A stretch of DNA of 64,000 bases from Streptomyces sp. NBC_01304. GTDB lineage: Bacteria > Actinomycetota > Actinomycetes > Streptomycetales > Streptomycetaceae. A model generated the notes under the pieces. It was not told where the DNA came from, searched no databases, and saw only the letters and a program-made list of their open reading frames with translations. Positions 50,643-58,439 of this stretch are shown here, in pieces. The stretch's first letter is position 1. Every line of letters starts with the position of its first letter. A program made the translations under genes and the position numbers. The DNA is taken from positions 9,920,001-9,984,000 of the forward strand of contig NZ_CP109055.1 in the NCBI RefSeq assembly GCF_035975855.1, written 5' to 3'.

Positions 50643-50863
50643 CTGACCCGAGCACCCTCGCGGACGCCGCCCACATGGTGGCGGCGTCCGCCGAGACGGC
50701 CCGGCCACAAGCCCAGATGGACGGCGACCGCTGGATGCCGGTCAAGGCTGATACGTACGCCGAGCTGGTCGCCACCGTGGCCCGGCACGAACGCCTCATC
50801 GCACAGCTCTGCACCCATGCCGGCCTCGACTCCGAGCCGGAACCACCGACACTGCGCCCGTAG
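50639..50863 (+). CDS. Small phage-type protein
   Basis: 74 residues, mostly one long helix (LADAAHMVAASAETARPQAQ, then YAELVATVARHERLIAQLC). Coupled to the gene before by GTGA. It precedes the RelE-like ORF and could be its partner, though it lacks a recognisable antitoxin DNA-binding domain. Confidence 0.55.
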   Translation: MTDPSTLADAAHMVAASAETARPQAQMDGDRWMPVKADTYAELVATVARHERLIAQLCTHAGLDSEPEPPTLRP

Positions 50864-50912
50864 TCAGTGCCTCCCGCTACCCTCAAAGCCACGACTACCA
50901 AAGGGCCCCGTG

Positions 50913-51203
50913 ATGAACCCCGTCTACAACGTGATCTTCTCCGAGCAGGCCGCCCGGATACGCGACAGCCTCCCCGCCGAACGGCAGGAACTGCTGACCC
51001 GGGGCCTGGCCACCCTGTCCCGGGACCCCCGCACGAAGGTGTCCTCGCCGATCGGCGGCGACGAGAACACGCGCAGCGTGGCCCTGACCCACACCCTCGC
51101 CCTGGAGTACGTCATCTCTGACGGACTGCTGATCGTCCTGGTCGTGCACATCGTCGACACCTCCCACGTCCTCATCGACGACGAGGACAGGCAACCAGCC
51201 TGA
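50913..51203 (+). CDS. RelE/ParE-fold-like small protein
   Basis: 96 residues from ATG 50913 (AAAGGGCC upstream). YNVIFSEQAARIRDSLPAER, LATLSRDPRTK, and the strand pair ALEYVISDGLLIVLVVHIVD follow the RelE/ParE layout: one strand, two helices, three strands. Toxic activity is not implied without an obvious antitoxin. It overlaps the next gene by one codon. Confidence 0.6.
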   Translation: MNPVYNVIFSEQAARIRDSLPAERQELLTRGLATLSRDPRTKVSSPIGGDENTRSVALTHTLALEYVISDGLLIVLVVHIVDTSHVLIDDEDRQPA

Positions 51204-51766
51204 TGCCGACCCGCACTCCCCAACGTCTCGACCAACAGGCGCAGGACGTCCTCATACGGCTCCTACGCCTGGGCGTAAATCTCGAGGCTGCTCTCACGGA
51301 CTTGAAGCTGCATCCGGCCGATGTGTGGCACACCGCCGCCACCAGCCCACGCCTCGCGGTCGCGTTGGCGGGACGCGATCCGGACGACCTCGGAGAGCAG
51401 GGCCGCATGGAACGCGCCCACTACCTTTATCTGATCGCGCTCGGTCTGCCTGCCGCCCGTGCGGAACAGGCCATCGGGTCGATGAACGCCGGGAAGTGGC
51501 GCGGCCAGGACCCCAACTTCGCCCTCGCCTGCAAAGTCGTCGCCAAAGCGTCCCAGGCTTACGCGCAGCCGAAGCGCCCACGGATCACGCCGGACGCGAT
51601 CGAACGGTTCCTTACCGAGCTGCGTAAGGGCGGCATGGTCAAGGACGCCTGCGCGTTGGCCGGGGTCACCCCAGCCGCCATGTACCAACGCCGCAAACGT
51701 GACGGCGACTTCGCCCGCGTGTGGAATCAAGCGGCCCGGGACGGCGCTGCGGCAGAAAAGCAGTAG
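51203..51766 (+). CDS. HTH protein, terminase-small-subunit-like
   Basis: 187 residues with two HTH regions: near the start (GVNLEAALTDLKLHPADVWH) and near residue 145 (GMVKDACALAGVTPAAMYQR, then RKRDGDFARVWNQA). The second matches phBC6A51-type and small-terminase helices. Could be a DNA-packaging or replication initiator-like protein; no large terminase follows in the window. Confidence 0.6.
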   Translation: MPTRTPQRLDQQAQDVLIRLLRLGVNLEAALTDLKLHPADVWHTAATSPRLAVALAGRDPDDLGEQGRMERAHYLYLIALGLPAARAEQAIGSMNAGKWRGQDPNFALACKVVAKASQAYAQPKRPRITPDAIERFLTELRKGGMVKDACALAGVTPAAMYQRRKRDGDFARVWNQAARDGAAAEKQ

Positions 51767-51844
51767 GGCCCGGGGCCGCTCGATGCGGTGAAAGCACAGC
51801 GCCCCGAAACCGAATGGGTTCCAGGGCGCGGCATCATCAGCTGT

Positions 51845-52186
51845 GTGACCAACGAAGATGCTGAACAGCAGCCTACGCCCAAGCCCGTACCGAGGCCCTC
51901 GACTTGGCACGGCACCACCCAAGACAGTGACACGTTCGGACTGGATCCGGGCACTGGCGCAGCGATCGGAGGAAGCATGGCCGGAGCTCTGAGCCTGGGC
52001 GGGGTCGTGTGGAAGGGCAAACGCGACCGCGCCCACGATGCTGAGCAGAAGCGTCTCGACCGGGAGGAAGCTCAGCGGCAGCGTATGCATGAGGCGGAGC
52101 AGAACCGCCTTCAGCGCGAACACGAGGTGCGCCTGGAACGCTTGCGCCTTGAAGCGGCCCGGGGCACCGACGAGCCCGAGGAGTAG
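51845..52186 (+). CDS. Coiled-coil protein with a hydrophobic segment
   Basis: 113 residues from GTG 51845, or 132 from 51788. A hydrophobic stretch (AAIGGSMAGALSLGGVV) precedes a long charged coiled coil (AHDAEQKRLDREEAQRQRMH and EAEQNRLQREHEVRLERLRL). Possibly membrane-associated; function unknown. Confidence 0.5.
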   Translation: MTNEDAEQQPTPKPVPRPSTWHGTTQDSDTFGLDPGTGAAIGGSMAGALSLGGVVWKGKRDRAHDAEQKRLDREEAQRQRMHEAEQNRLQREHEVRLERLRLEAARGTDEPEE

Positions 52187-52196
52187 CAGGGGCTAG

Positions 52197-53261
52197 TCAG
52201 AAGTGCGGCGGTGACGGTACCGGCGGCGCCGCGTGCAGGCGGGCCGGGGGCGGCGGCCATCGCACTTCCATGGAACCTGTGATCTTGCTGGAGCCGTCGG
52301 CGAACAGGGCACGCAACTGCAGCTGCCCGTTGCCCTTGACCAGATGCTGGTAGTCGGGGGCGCCGGGATGCCAGATGTCCTGCCACGCCAACCGGATCGA
52401 TGTGCCGGTGGTGGGGGGCATGCGGCGGAAAGGCCAGCGGCCCTGCAGCGTGTTGATCTCGTAGGCGACCGCGTCCGGCACGGCAGGCCAGACGAGGGTG
52501 AAGCCGTTCTCGTCGCCGCTGGACACTCGCGGATAGTCGAGCACACCCGGCTTGCGGACGGTGATCGTTGCGGCCGGTGACTTCCCCGAGGGGCGTTCGG
52601 CGAACAACTCCAGCGTGACGGCCTGCCCGTCCTTCACTGGCCATGAGGCATCGGCGAGATACCACATGGCCTGTCGCGGCTGACCCGGGCCGCCTTCGTA
52701 GATTTCGGCCGCCCGCCAATCGGTGGTGCCTTCCCGCTGCAGCCGTCCCGAATAGCCGGTCACCGTCTCCGGTTCATGGAGCGGGGGGAAGAAGTAGGCG
52801 AGCGTGTACGAGTACCGGTCGTTGTGCTGCGCGTAATGGTCGTCGTAGCCGACGATGAGCGGGCTGGTGCTGGCAGGCAGGACCGGGAACTCCACCGGCT
52901 GCAGGGCCGCTGTCGCGCCGTGCGCGTCGACCGCGGCCGTCTGCCCCCACACGCTCTGTCCTGGGCTCACATGAAGCTTGTCGGCCAGGTCTTTCGCCGA
53001 CACGGTCAATTCGGTGGCCGGTGTGCTGGTCTCCAGCCACGTCCCCGACAGGGATGCCGTCATCCGCAGCAGATAGTGATCCGGCACCGCCACCTCCGGC
53101 TCACCCGGGTCAGCGCGTGGCGGAGCCCAGGCGAATTCCAGATTGGCCAGCGCATCAACCACCGGGACACCTGCCGCTAGATCGTGGGGTGTTGAACACC
53201 CCCAGCGTATGCGCGCCCACCCCCACCATGCGGGCCCGCGATAGGGCCGCCCAATCGTCAT
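52197..53261 (-). CDS. Fibronectin-III-like repeat protein
   Basis: Up to 354 residues; the true start may be inside (a GTG near 53170 starts at VPVVDALANLEFAWAPP). At least two beta-sandwich domains have FN3-type edges: DHYLLRMTASLSGTWLETST and FTLVWPAVPDAVAYEINTLQ. No signal peptide. It lies alone on the minus strand between plus-strand genes, which suggests an independently expressed cargo or tail-decoration gene. Confidence 0.55.
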   Translation of the reverse strand: MTIGRPYRGPAWWGWARIRWGCSTPHDLAAGVPVVDALANLEFAWAPPRADPGEPEVAVPDHYLLRMTASLSGTWLETSTPATELTVSAKDLADKLHVSPGQSVWGQTAAVDAHGATAALQPVEFPVLPASTSPLIVGYDDHYAQHNDRYSYTLAYFFPPLHEPETVTGYSGRLQREGTTDWRAAEIYEGGPGQPRQAMWYLADASWPVKDGQAVTLELFAERPSGKSPAATITVRKPGVLDYPRVSSGDENGFTLVWPAVPDAVAYEINTLQGRWPFRRMPPTTGTSIRLAWQDIWHPGAPDYQHLVKGNGQLQLRALFADGSSKITGSMEVRWPPPPARLHAAPPVPSPPHF

Positions 53262-53285
53262 ATCAACGCCGCTACCCTGGCGGAC

Positions 53286-53942
53286 ATGCTCATCGCCTCA
53301 GTCAAACCCCGCACCATGGGCGGCACCACCAACACCGGCCTACTCGCCTACGCCCTGCACCGTGCCGGCTACCCCGTGGCGTGCTGGGATGCCGACGAGT
53401 CCCTGCAGTTGTCGGCATGGGGGCGGGACGCCGGTGACTTTCCGTGCGAGGTGACGAAGGCGGATACGCAGTTCTTCGCCGAGGAAATCTATCCGCACAT
53501 GGATCGGGACACAGTGCACCTCGTCGACGCCGGGCACGCCGAAAACCATGGGGACATTGTCGACTCGGTCCTCGAAGTCGCCGACCTCGTCATTGTCACC
53601 GTGTCGCCGACGAGCACCGACTATGCCCGTCTCACACGCCCGGAACGTGGCACACCACTAGCGAAGATGATCAAACGGTCCGCACCGATGCGGGACACCG
53701 GCAAGGCCCCCGCAACGCATGTGCTGCTGAACCGCTGCCAGGCGTCTTCCGGTTCGCCGGACAAGTACGCGGCCAAGCTGCGGGCTGACGGCTGGCAGGT
53801 CCTCACCACGCGTATCGGGCGCCGGGAAGCGATCGCATCGGCGGTCGGCTTCCCCTGCGACAAACCCGAACGACGCCACCCCTACGACGCGTTGGTCACT
53901 GAACTTGCCCGTCTCGGATATCTGAAAGACCCCACCGCATGA
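53286..53942 (+). CDS. ParA-like P-loop ATPase with degenerate nucleotide loop
   Basis: 218 residues in the ParA/MinD fold: first strand MLIASVKPRTMGGTTNTG, then AYALHRAGYPVACWDADESL, LVDAGHAENHGDIVDSVLEV, and VIVTVSPTSTDYARL. Where ParA proteins have KGGVGKTT, this one has MGGTTNT (residues 11-17): both the signature lysine and the P-loop lysine are replaced. It may bind without hydrolysing, or use another residue. It is followed immediately, with ATGA overlap, by its likely partner, as in partition modules. Confidence 0.72.
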   Translation: MLIASVKPRTMGGTTNTGLLAYALHRAGYPVACWDADESLQLSAWGRDAGDFPCEVTKADTQFFAEEIYPHMDRDTVHLVDAGHAENHGDIVDSVLEVADLVIVTVSPTSTDYARLTRPERGTPLAKMIKRSAPMRDTGKAPATHVLLNRCQASSGSPDKYAAKLRADGWQVLTTRIGRREAIASAVGFPCDKPERRHPYDALVTELARLGYLKDPTA

Positions 53943-54823
53943 ACGCGAACCTTCCCGCCGTCCGCAGCATCGTCGGGCTTGTCGACATCACCGAGTTCAT
54001 CGGCGACAAGAACGACCGCGAGACAGGGCTGACTCCGCGCAGCATCCCGCGCCCGCCCGTTGAGGAACTGGACGCGACCGGGGCGCTCAAGCCGAAGGAA
54101 CGCAAGACCCTCGCAGACTGCGAGGCGGCGCGGGAGCATCACGGCACCGCCCGATGGATGATCGGCATGGCCCTGGAATCCATCAACAAGCGTCGCCTGT
54201 ACCGGGGCGACGACGGCGACGGAACCTGGGACGAGTACGTACGCGAGGCGTGGGACATGGCCCCGCAGAACGCCCATTGGCACATCAAGGAATGGCGGAT
54301 GCGCGCCGTGGTCTCCAAAATTTTGGAGAAAACCCCGCCGGACAGCCACGTGCGCGCCCTGCTCCCGCTTGAGGGAACGCTGCACCAACGGGCCATCGCA
54401 GCCCGCTACAAAGAGCTGGTCGACTACGCCGCCGAGCATCAGCTGAAGGTCACCGAGCGGGTAGTGAGCCGTCTTGTGGTGCGCCTCGTCGAGGACCCTG
54501 ACGAAGAGCTGGAAACCTCGGTACGCGCCGCTCTGGAATCCCCTTCACCACGGGTTGAACCAGAGCACACGGCACCAGCCGAGCCGACCGATGCTGAACC
54601 CCCAACTGATCTCAGCGGGATGGCGGAAGCTATCCGTAACCATCCCGTCTGGACGGCAGGGGATCCGGCCCAGGACGGCGAAGAGCAGGTCGCGGCAGGC
54701 CAGTGGTCGATGGACGAGGTGCTGATCCGGCGCTTCGAGAAGTGGGTCAACCTCAGGATCGCGGCGACGGGCGAGCACGGGGACCGTATCGCCATGGAGG
54801 CGTTGCGGAGCTTCGGCGCCTGA
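53939..54823 (+). CDS. Partner of the ParA-like protein (ParB-like role)
   Basis: 294 residues, soluble. The N-terminal third has SIPRPPVEELDATGALKPKE and EHHGTARWMIGMALESINKR; the middle (WDMAPQNAHWHIKEWRMRAV) is helical; the end is acidic with many Glu and Pro. No ParB nuclease or HTH motif can be certified, but the overlap with the ParA-like gene makes it the natural DNA-binding or adaptor partner. Confidence 0.6.
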   Translation: MNANLPAVRSIVGLVDITEFIGDKNDRETGLTPRSIPRPPVEELDATGALKPKERKTLADCEAAREHHGTARWMIGMALESINKRRLYRGDDGDGTWDEYVREAWDMAPQNAHWHIKEWRMRAVVSKILEKTPPDSHVRALLPLEGTLHQRAIAARYKELVDYAAEHQLKVTERVVSRLVVRLVEDPDEELETSVRAALESPSPRVEPEHTAPAEPTDAEPPTDLSGMAEAIRNHPVWTAGDPAQDGEEQVAAGQWSMDEVLIRRFEKWVNLRIAATGEHGDRIAMEALRSFGA

Positions 54824-54864
54824 AACGGATAGCAATCCGCTAGGCGTGCTTGTCATACTGGAGT

Positions 54865-54878
54865 GGTATAGAAATACC
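54865..54878. promoter_or_regulatory. Palindromic promoter element GGTAT-N4-ATACC
   Basis: GGTAT (54865-54869) and ATACC (54874-54878) flank AGAA in an AT-rich patch just before the ribosome-binding site of the gene at 54891. TTGTCA lies at 54850-54855. A candidate operator controlling the gene below. Confidence 0.4.
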
Positions 54879-54890
54879 GGAGAGGGGGCC

Positions 54891-55430
54891 ATGGTGAACA
54901 CGTCGCTGTACGACAGTCACGGGCCGATACGGGCCATCGCGGAGACGTCCGCGAAGGACTACACCGGCAAGAACATGCGGATCCGCCCCGGGGGAGCCAT
55001 CCACGCATGGAGTGCCGCCACATGGCGCGGCGTCCGTGTTCCGGCCCCCATATGCCACGTCGGATCATTCGCCGACGTCCGTGAACGCGGCACTCCCGAA
55101 TGGCAGACCGTCACCTGCGGACGGCCCGGATGCCGCGACATGCAAGGCTTCACCGGCCGCCAGGTCGCCGCCGCCATCGCCCTGCAGAACATGTCCCTGC
55201 ACCGCACCCTCACCTACGCCGACGGCACATCCGAGACGTTCCACACGACCGCCTACCAGCTGCGCATGGACCCCAATGAGCGCGTACGCGACGGCCTGTA
55301 CCAGGTGACCGCCACCCATGTACGGGACGCGGTCGCGGAGTTTGACGCGGCCTTCGGGGTCGCCGCCTACGCCGAGCAGATCGCTACCGAACGCGCCCAG
55401 GCCCGCGGCCTCCTCTTCGACGTCGCCTGA
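54891..55430 (+). CDS. Phage-type hypothetical protein
   Basis: 179 residues from ATG 54891 (GGAGAGGGGG upstream). HVGSFADVRERGTPEWQTVT, CGRPGCRDMQGFTGRQVAAA and VRDAVAEFDAAFGVAAYAEQ; two Cys in CGRPGC might bind metal. No recognised family. Has its own palindromic promoter, unlike its neighbours. Confidence 0.65.
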   Translation: MVNTSLYDSHGPIRAIAETSAKDYTGKNMRIRPGGAIHAWSAATWRGVRVPAPICHVGSFADVRERGTPEWQTVTCGRPGCRDMQGFTGRQVAAAIALQNMSLHRTLTYADGTSETFHTTAYQLRMDPNERVRDGLYQVTATHVRDAVAEFDAAFGVAAYAEQIATERAQARGLLFDVA

Positions 55431-55435
55431 CTGCC

Positions 55436-55585
55436 GTGCCCGAGACGACCGCCGACACGTCGTGTCCGATCTGCCTCGACCTGTTGCGCACCAGCTGCAC
55501 CCAACCCGAGGTACGCGGCGAAGCCTGGTGGGATGCCGTCTGGCTACACCTGATCGCCGACCACGGGACACCCGACCCCGCGTAA
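55436..55585 (+). CDS. 49-residue zinc-finger-like mini-protein
   Basis: GTG 55436, 6 nt after the previous stop, reads VPETTADTSCPICLDLLRTS and continues to WWDAVWLHLIADHGTPDPA. C-P-x-C near the start and two spaced His later suggest a C2H2-like small fold. Confidence 0.45.
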   Translation: MPETTADTSCPICLDLLRTSCTQPEVRGEAWWDAVWLHLIADHGTPDPA

Positions 55586-55659
55586 AGGGACGCTCGGCCC
55601 TGATGCGCAGGCCAAACGACCCCCACTCTTTATGCCGGCCGGACCGTAGCTTCGAAGGT

Positions 55660-56136
55660 ATGAACCACACGACCAACTACCAGGGATGGACCCTTCCCGG
55701 CCATCAGCCGGCATCCGAGGTTCCTGCGGTGGCCGCGCATCTCGGCCCGCGGGCGCGCAAGCATTTCTTTGAGGCGACGGCGTACCTCATGCAGGGCGAG
55801 ACCGTGTCGGGCGTGTGGGAGGGTGCGGCGTGGGGTGACGACAACGGCAAGGATCACAGCGCGCTCGGTGTCCTCGTCGTCACCGACCGGCGCCTGATTG
55901 CCTGCGGTGCCGGTCTTGGGGTGCGGGTGAACCGGCAGATGCTTCTAGTTGATGTGACGGGCGCTGACTTCCGTCGCGATGCGCTGCGGCTGACCGAGCT
56001 GTCGGGTGCCATGGTGGTGACCGGCCGTGGGGGGTACGAGTTGAAGTTCGCGCCGAGCGCGGGTTCGCATGTGGCCCAGCAGTTGGCCGGGTGGATTCTG
56101 GCGTTGCGGCATCACGTGGAGTCGACCCGCCGCTAG
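55660..56136 (+). CDS. Bacterial PH-like domain protein
   Basis: 158 residues from ATG 55660 (GAAGG upstream). ALGVLVVTDRRLIACGAGLG, LLVDVTGADFRRDALRLTEL and AMVVTGRGGYELKFAP form the seven-strand core of bPH domains, followed by a C-terminal helix. Often membrane- or stress-associated; function here unknown. Confidence 0.65.
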   Translation: MNHTTNYQGWTLPGHQPASEVPAVAAHLGPRARKHFFEATAYLMQGETVSGVWEGAAWGDDNGKDHSALGVLVVTDRRLIACGAGLGVRVNRQMLLVDVTGADFRRDALRLTELSGAMVVTGRGGYELKFAPSAGSHVAQQLAGWILALRHHVESTRR

Positions 56137-56230
56137 TGGGCGACGGGTGTTCGGCCACCGGTGGAATATTGATGGTTGTCGATGATCCACCATTTGCTTG
56201 AACGCTAAACGGTGGTCGCCCGTACGTACG

Positions 56231-56431
56231 TCAACGACCCTGCCACCACCGCGACGGTTGGATCCGCGTCCCGCCCTTTCGGTAGCGCGGCTTTAGGTAG
56301 CGCGGGTCGTGGTGTCCATCCGGATGTCCCGGCTCTTGATCAGTTTGAAATTGCTCCGGATCCTGGCAGTCGACGCCGCTCACCTGTAGATACTCGGCAC
56401 AGGACAGCATCGGAATCTGCCGCCGGTTCAT
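56231..56431 (-). CDS. Small protein, paralogue of the next gene
   Basis: 66 residues (MNRRQIPMLSCAEYLQVSGV, ending GTRIQPSRWWQGR). ATG 56431 overlaps the upstream stop (ATGA). The N-terminus and the GTRI(Q/R)PSRWWQ ending match the adjacent gene at 56428-56619, so they are a tandem duplication with a diverged middle. Confidence 0.65.
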   Translation of the reverse strand: MNRRQIPMLSCAEYLQVSGVDCQDPEQFQTDQEPGHPDGHHDPRYLKPRYRKGGTRIQPSRWWQGR

Positions 56432-56619
56432 GCGGAGGCTGCGCGTCGCTGGAAGGGCCGCTGCCACCAGCGCGACGGCCGGATGCGCGTCCCGCGCCCG
56501 CCCATCCGGTGGTGGTGTTCCTCCGGCGGTGCCGTACTGAAGTCAGGATCCGTCGCACAGTCGATGTCGAAGACGGCCCGGAACTCTTCACACGTGGCGT
56601 ACAGATCGCGGCGGTTCAC
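56428..56619 (-). CDS. Small protein, tandem paralogue
   Basis: 63 residues from GTG 56619 (NRRDLYATCEEFRAVFDIDC, ending GTRIRPSRWWQRPFQRRAASA). GTGA overlap with the gene upstream. At DNA level 56241-56273 and 56462-56494 are near-identical direct repeats 221 bp apart. Confidence 0.65.
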   Translation of the reverse strand: MNRRDLYATCEEFRAVFDIDCATDPDFSTAPPEEHHHRMGGRGTRIRPSRWWQRPFQRRAASA

Positions 56620-57101
56620 TCGGCACTCACGGGCGCTCGCATCGTCTCAATCTGTGCCTCGCTGAACCACTGCAGGGTGAGCTCAGGCTCATGCCCGTAT
56701 CGGGCCTGGAAGTCGTCGGGTACGTACAGGGCCACGATCCAGCCGTCCCACACGTCGGCGACATCGCTGCGGTAGCCGCCGAATGTGCGGCGCCTGGTCG
56801 TCAGACGCTGGCCTTCCAGGAGCAGTTCGCCGACTGTCAGAGGAGTGGCCGCTACGGCGGTATCCCACTCCTTCGCATCAGTTGCTTCCGGTTTGGCGAA
56901 GTCGAAGGTTCCGTGCAGATAGAGCTCGGCCATCGGGGCGTAATCCACCGTCGCCATGTACTCGGGGCCAGCACCGCCTGACTGGCTGGACAGGTGGAAG
57001 CCTTCTCCTCTGCGCCAGCCGATACCCGGACGCCTGACTAGCTCCAGTCCTTTGAGGTACGGGGCCGCGTACAGGCCCTCGCGGTTCAGCAGTCCAGCCA
57101 T
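56616..57101 (-). CDS. Phage-type hypothetical protein
   Basis: 161 residues from ATG 57101 (GAGGG six bases upstream). GYRSDVADVWDGWIVALYVP and ELTLQWFSEAQIETM; beta-rich, perhaps a host-takeover or immunity-like protein, but no family recognised. It overlaps the 3' end of the 57086 gene by 16 nt. Confidence 0.6.
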   Translation of the reverse strand: MAGLLNREGLYAAPYLKGLELVRRPGIGWRRGEGFHLSSQSGGAGPEYMATVDYAPMAELYLHGTFDFAKPEATDAKEWDTAVAATPLTVGELLLEGQRLTTRRRTFGGYRSDVADVWDGWIVALYVPDDFQARYGHEPELTLQWFSEAQIETMRAPVSAE

Positions 57102-57541
57102 GTCCATCCCTCGCTCTCGTCCTTGATGTTCACCGGCTTGCCACTGGCCGTCGTACCTACCGCAGTCACCACTACCTTCCACGATCCCTCCGTGCAGGGT
57201 CCTCCTGTTTGGAGGTTCGCCGACATCTGACCCCCGCTGATCTCCTGGTCATCGTCGAATACGGTCACGGCCCGACCGCCTTCGAGCTTTTGCAGGCGGA
57301 GTGTCACATGCACTTCTCGCGGGGGCCGCAAACAGCTCACCACCCCCGTGCCCTGGACCAGACCGGCGGGCGTCAGGCGGGGATCGGGCGCACTGGTGAC
57401 ACGGCAAGAGTCATCGTCACCGCCGCGCTTGCCGTCGGTGCTGCTGCTGCCGCCTCCTGAGTACGCGTAGGCGCCGAAGATGAACAGACCTACGAGGAGC
57501 AGGCCGCCGCCCGACTTCTGCTTCGCCTTTGTGTCCGCCAC
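57086..57541 (-). CDS. Small exported or membrane-anchored protein
   Basis: 151 residues with one hydrophobic helix near the start (GGGLLLVGLFIFGAYAYSGG) and a Ser/Gly-rich, Asp-rich linker before a beta-rich exported domain with three Cys (DSCRVTSAPDP, VVSCLRPPREVHVTLRLQKL, GGPCTEGSW). Likely a bitopic membrane protein. No family recognised. Confidence 0.6.
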   Translation of the reverse strand: MADTKAKQKSGGGLLLVGLFIFGAYAYSGGGSSSTDGKRGGDDDSCRVTSAPDPRLTPAGLVQGTGVVSCLRPPREVHVTLRLQKLEGGRAVTVFDDDQEISGGQMSANLQTGGPCTEGSWKVVVTAVGTTASGKPVNIKDESEGWTWLDC

Positions 57542-57554
57542 ACAATCACTCCTT

Positions 57555-57761
57555 TCAAGAGACCTGGATCAGTAGCCACACGAACACCGCCCACAGGCCG
57601 GCCACCACGAGCAGTACGAGGCATCCCCAGAAGATGGCCGGGCCGCTGACGGCGGCGGCCTCCTTGTCGGCCTTCGCCTGCTCCTCGTCTGCTTCACGGT
57701 GCGCCTGCTCGTTGCAGAGGTGGCAGCCGGGTTCGTGCTGGTGGGGTATGTGATCGCTCAT
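57555..57761 (-). CDS. Small single-span membrane protein with N-terminal Cys/His
   Basis: 68 residues (MSDHIPHQHEPGCHLCNEQA, an EADEEQAKADKEAA helix, then AIFWGCLVLLVVAGLWAVFV). The CHLC motif plus His-rich start may bind metal before the membrane span. Confidence 0.6.
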   Translation of the reverse strand: MSDHIPHQHEPGCHLCNEQAHREADEEQAKADKEAAAVSGPAIFWGCLVLLVVAGLWAVFVWLLIQVS

Positions 57762-57994
57762 CGCAGCTGGTTCCCTCTCGGGAAAGGGGCAGAGGTATGC
57801 CCCGCTCGCAGGTGCCGAATGCCGTCGGATGGTTCCTGCGAGCGGGGCGGCCCCGCCTGCACCGCCGGGGGTAGGTCCGTGACGACCAGGCGGCACAATC
57901 GGGGAGTGTGAGGGCCGGGGACCGTCCTGTCGGCGTAGGAGAGAACGGCCCCCGGCAGCGCAGGCCCGGGAAGCCCACTCCCGGGGTGTTGCGC
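57762..57994. ncRNA. Gene-free stretch with three consecutive hairpins
   Basis: GCCCCGCTCGCAGG (57799-57812) with CCTGCGAGCGGGGC (57835-57848); a 12-bp stem with one mismatch (57914-57925 with 57945-57956); and CCCGGGA (57965-57971) with TCCCGGG (57979-57985). Three strong stems in 233 bp without a gene suggest a structured RNA or stacked terminators following the 57995 gene. Confidence 0.4.
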
Positions 57995-58189
57995 TCATCC
58001 CGCCGTCGGAGCTGGACTTCCGTCGGGCGGGGGCTTGGGGGCATCGGGGCACACGCAGCGGGCGTGGGTCTCCGAGTGGCAGTTGTCGCACGGCGCCGTG
58101 TGAATGCGATAGATGTACACGACCGTCTTGCTCTCGTACTTGCACCACGATGAGTTCATGCGCAGCTCCTGCGGCGTTCCGGATGTCAT
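57995..58189 (-). CDS. Small Cys/His-rich protein
   Basis: 64 residues (YIYRIHTAPCDNCHSETHAR, then CVCPDAPKPPPDGSPAP): CxxC, H and CxC positions fit a zinc-binding knuckle with a Pro-rich tail. ATG 58189 overlaps the upstream stop. Confidence 0.6.
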   Translation of the reverse strand: MTSGTPQELRMNSSWCKYESKTVVYIYRIHTAPCDNCHSETHARCVCPDAPKPPPDGSPAPTAG

Positions 58190-58275
58190 GGCTGCCTGCC
58201 GCAGTAGCAGGGACCGGGATCGTCCGGAATGCAGCGGCGGCAGTGACGGCAGACGACTGAAGCGACCTGTTTCAT
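58186..58275 (-). CDS. 29-residue zinc-ribbon mini-protein
   Basis: ATG 58275 with AAAGGGG upstream reads MKQVASVVCRHCRRCIPDDP and ends GPCYCGRQP. CxxC and CxC pairs with a PGPCYCG ending also found at 44507-44605. A longer reading from 58443 is open but lacks a convincing site. Confidence 0.5.
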   Translation of the reverse strand: MKQVASVVCRHCRRCIPDDPGPCYCGRQP

Positions 58276-58404
58276 GACCGGCCCCTTTCTCGGCGCCACA
58301 CGCGATTCGTGCACGTCGGCCGCCACGTCAAGCCCACTTTGAGCCGTGATCGTAAGCAGCTGCGACGAGACAGACGCGGCTGATTTCACTTCCCCCACAT
58401 TCTT

Positions 58405-58417
58405 TGACTCAAAGTCA
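58405..58417. promoter_or_regulatory. Palindrome TGACT-N3-AGTCA upstream of the mini-protein genes
   Basis: TGACTCAAAGTCA at 58405-58417 is symmetrical (5-bp arms, 3-bp centre) and lies between the DUF6415-type gene and the minus-strand mini-protein genes. A possible regulator site; the flanking sequence is AT-richer than average. Confidence 0.35.
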
Positions 58418-58439
58418 GCCCACTGGCCGAAAGTACTGT

